64,000 nt of DNA from Dyadobacter bucti (GTDB lineage Bacteria; Bacteroidota; Bacteroidia; Cytophagales; Spirosomataceae): positions 124,001 through 188,000 of the forward strand of contig NZ_SWFP01000003.1 in assembly GCF_005869225.1 (NCBI RefSeq), given 5' to 3'. The notes under the pieces are model-generated. The model was not told the DNA's origin. It searched no databases and worked only from the letters and a program-made list of their open reading frames with translations. The translations under genes were made by a program, and so were the position numbers. Within the stretch, counting starts at the first letter, position 1; each line of letters starts with the position of its first letter. Below are positions 62,560 to 64,000 of this stretch, one piece after another.

Positions 62560-64000
62560 TCAGAAAAATTTCGCGCGGCGATCCTCGATCTTGGCGTTTT
62601 CGCGGATGGCTTCATTGACCAGATATGACATCCGGCTTTCAAGCGATTGGGTCAATTGTGTTTTGTATTGAGTAAAATCAGCGATTTTAGGAGCGTCGGT
62701 CTTGCCGATTAATTCCATGATGAATACGCCGTTTTCTCCGGTGAATACGCCTGATTTTTGTCCTGGTTTCAACCCAAATGCTTTTCCCAGTGCGATCGGA
62801 TCAAATCCTGCGCTGGTCAGGAAGCCTGTAGCAAGTGAAATATCAGTTGCCGATTCGACCAGGGCGCCTGCTCCATATTTTTTAGCAATCGTTTCCAGGT
62901 CGCCGGACGCGCCTTTTAGCTTTGCTGTAATTTGTTCAGATTTGATCTGGTTACGGACCTTGGTAGTCAACTCGTCACGGAAATCATCTACTTTCACGTC
63001 ATCCTGGTCAGATTTGCCAACCAGTACAGCTACGATATATTGCTCTTCCGTTTCAAAAACCGGAGATACCGAGTTGATTTTAGAGTCATCCTTGAATGCC
63101 CATCTTACAATATCACGACCATTCTGAATAGCATTGATATTGGTAGCGGATTCCGGGATGCGGTTTGCGGTAGCGACAACGAGTGCTTTGTTCTTTTTAA
63201 CTGCCTCGTTGAACTGTTCTTTTGTTTTAACCGAGTTAGCAAATTCATCCGCCTTCCGGTATGCTTCGTCACGTGTAGCCTGGCTTGGCGCAATGGTCTT
63301 ACCGATCGCCGCAATACGGTACAGTGTGTTGGATTTGGTAGCGGTTACTTTAATGATATGGAAACCAAACTGGCTTTCTACAAGTCTGGGAATAAGGCCG
63401 GTTGATGTTGCGGAGAAAACGGCTTCTTCAAAAGGCTTCACCATTGCACCGTTGTTCTGGAAATAATTCAGGTCACCGCCACGTTGTGCTGAACCCGGAT
63501 CTGCACTGGAAGTAGCTGCAAGGGCTTCAAAATTGGCTCCTGCGCGGATCTGCGCCAGTATACCTTCTGCTTTTGTGCGGGCTGCTGCTTTGGCAGAATC
63601 CGACTGGTTTTCAGCGCGGATCAGGATGTGGCTTGCTCTTGCAGAAGAGACACTGTCAACTCTGGTACCGTCGTATTTATAGATAAAGTAGGTATTCCCT
63701 TCGCGATACGGACCATATACACCGCCCGGAACGAAAGTCTTAACAGCTTCTTTCAATTGATCAGACATATTGGCGAACGACATATTGATCGGCAATGGAA
63801 TGTCTGAATTCATACTGGCAAATGCAGAGTCATTTTGTGCAGTGGCAAGGCCGCGCGCAAGCTCTTTTATTTCTGTATACAACGCAGAGCTGTCATCCTT
63901 GGCAGGCTGTACGGGAAAAGTTACGTATTCGATTGAACGGGTATCTGTTCCTTTGTATTCTTTCCGATGGGCTTTAAGATAATCTTCCAGCTGTGCGTCG
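62560..64000 (-). CDS. PpiD/SurA-like peptidylprolyl isomerase, 5' end beyond the window
   Basis: The minus-strand frame is open to the window edge, so the N-terminus (signal or membrane anchor) is missing. About 479 residues are visible. A parvulin (rotamase) domain is clear: ASHILIRAENQSD, then FEALAATSSADPGSAQRGGDLNYF, then FGFHIIKV. A long helical part and a C-terminal segment ending DRRAKFF follow. It probably acts as a periplasmic folding factor for outer-membrane or secreted proteins. Internal TTG/ATG codons in the visible part are not the start. Confidence 0.9.
   Translation of the reverse strand, partial: DAQLEDYLKAHRKEYKGTDTRSIEYVTFPVQPAKDDSSALYTEIKELARGLATAQNDSAFASMNSDIPLPINMSFANMSDQLKEAVKTFVPGGVYGPYREGNTYFIYKYDGTRVDSVSSARASHILIRAENQSDSAKAAARTKAEGILAQIRAGANFEALAATSSADPGSAQRGGDLNYFQNNGAMVKPFEEAVFSATSTGLIPRLVESQFGFHIIKVTATKSNTLYRIAAIGKTIAPSQATRDEAYRKADEFANSVKTKEQFNEAVKKNKALVVATANRIPESATNINAIQNGRDIVRWAFKDDSKINSVSPVFETEEQYIVAVLVGKSDQDDVKVDDFRDELTTKVRNQIKSEQITAKLKGASGDLETIAKKYGAGALVESATDISLATGFLTSAGFDPIALGKAFGLKPGQKSGVFTGENGVFIMELIGKTDAPKIADFTQYKTQLTQSLESRMSYLVNEAIRENAKIEDRRAKFF

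Overview
The window looks like chromosomal DNA of a Bacteroidota (Cytophagales) bacterium. Dyadobacter or a close relative is my best guess, from gene content only. The signs are two ECF-sigma/FecR/SusC/SusD loci, a protein with a type IX secretion-like C-terminal domain, lipoprotein signal peptides on the SusD and glycosidase proteins, TAnnTTTG-type promoters, and few Shine-Dalgarno sequences. I see no rRNA, tRNA, phage, CRISPR array or intact insertion sequence.

Layout. 1-4564: the tail of an unknown gene, then a glutamine-synthetase-like ligase, a short-chain dehydrogenase, an aldehyde dehydrogenase and a class I amidotransferase. Together these read as a gamma-glutamylation route for degrading an amine or amino alcohol. 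4624-5142: a PyrR-like phosphoribosyltransferase. 5105-5883: a decayed DUF4143 ATPase ending at a 30-bp palindrome. 5935-10139: ion transport (Kup, MntH) with a divergent MntR-type regulator and a visible operator. 10152-17861: an LptF/G permease, then a membrane glycan cluster (GT2, two polytopic proteins, a second GT2, MBOAT acyltransferase). 17962-26376: housekeeping genes: an unusual GroES, an aldo/keto reductase, a DbpA-like helicase, a cold-shock protein, a YheT-like hydrolase, a fused SerB-SerA protein beside SerC (serine synthesis in two genes), and an Rpn-type nuclease.

26460-45437 is polysaccharide locus 1: ECF sigma, FecR, a frameshifted SusC, SusD, a DUF3823 lipoprotein, a ThuA-dehydrogenase-cupredoxin fusion, ThuA, Gfo/Idh/MocA, a TIM-barrel epimerase, GH43, a GH5-like enzyme and a sulfatase. 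45581-60126 is locus 2: a T9SS-like protein, ECF sigma, FecR, SusC, SusD, an SGNH hydrolase whose motif order is circularly permuted, an FAD oxidoreductase, an MFS transporter, a gluconate-dehydrogenase subunit 3 and a GMC oxidoreductase. A lone ECF sigma, xylose isomerase and the 3' part of a PpiD/SurA-like prolyl isomerase close the window.

Reading the two loci together, glycans are imported and trimmed, then sugars or glycosides are oxidised in the envelope (GMC pair, possibly the cupredoxin-linked dehydrogenase). The Gfo/Idh and epimerase-family enzymes would process the products, which resembles 3-keto-glycoside chemistry. The accessory half also carries intergenic structure: palindrome clusters, paired purine/pyrimidine elements, a 10-bp-period inverted array, and minus-strand terminators in both SusC leaders that suggest antisense RNAs.
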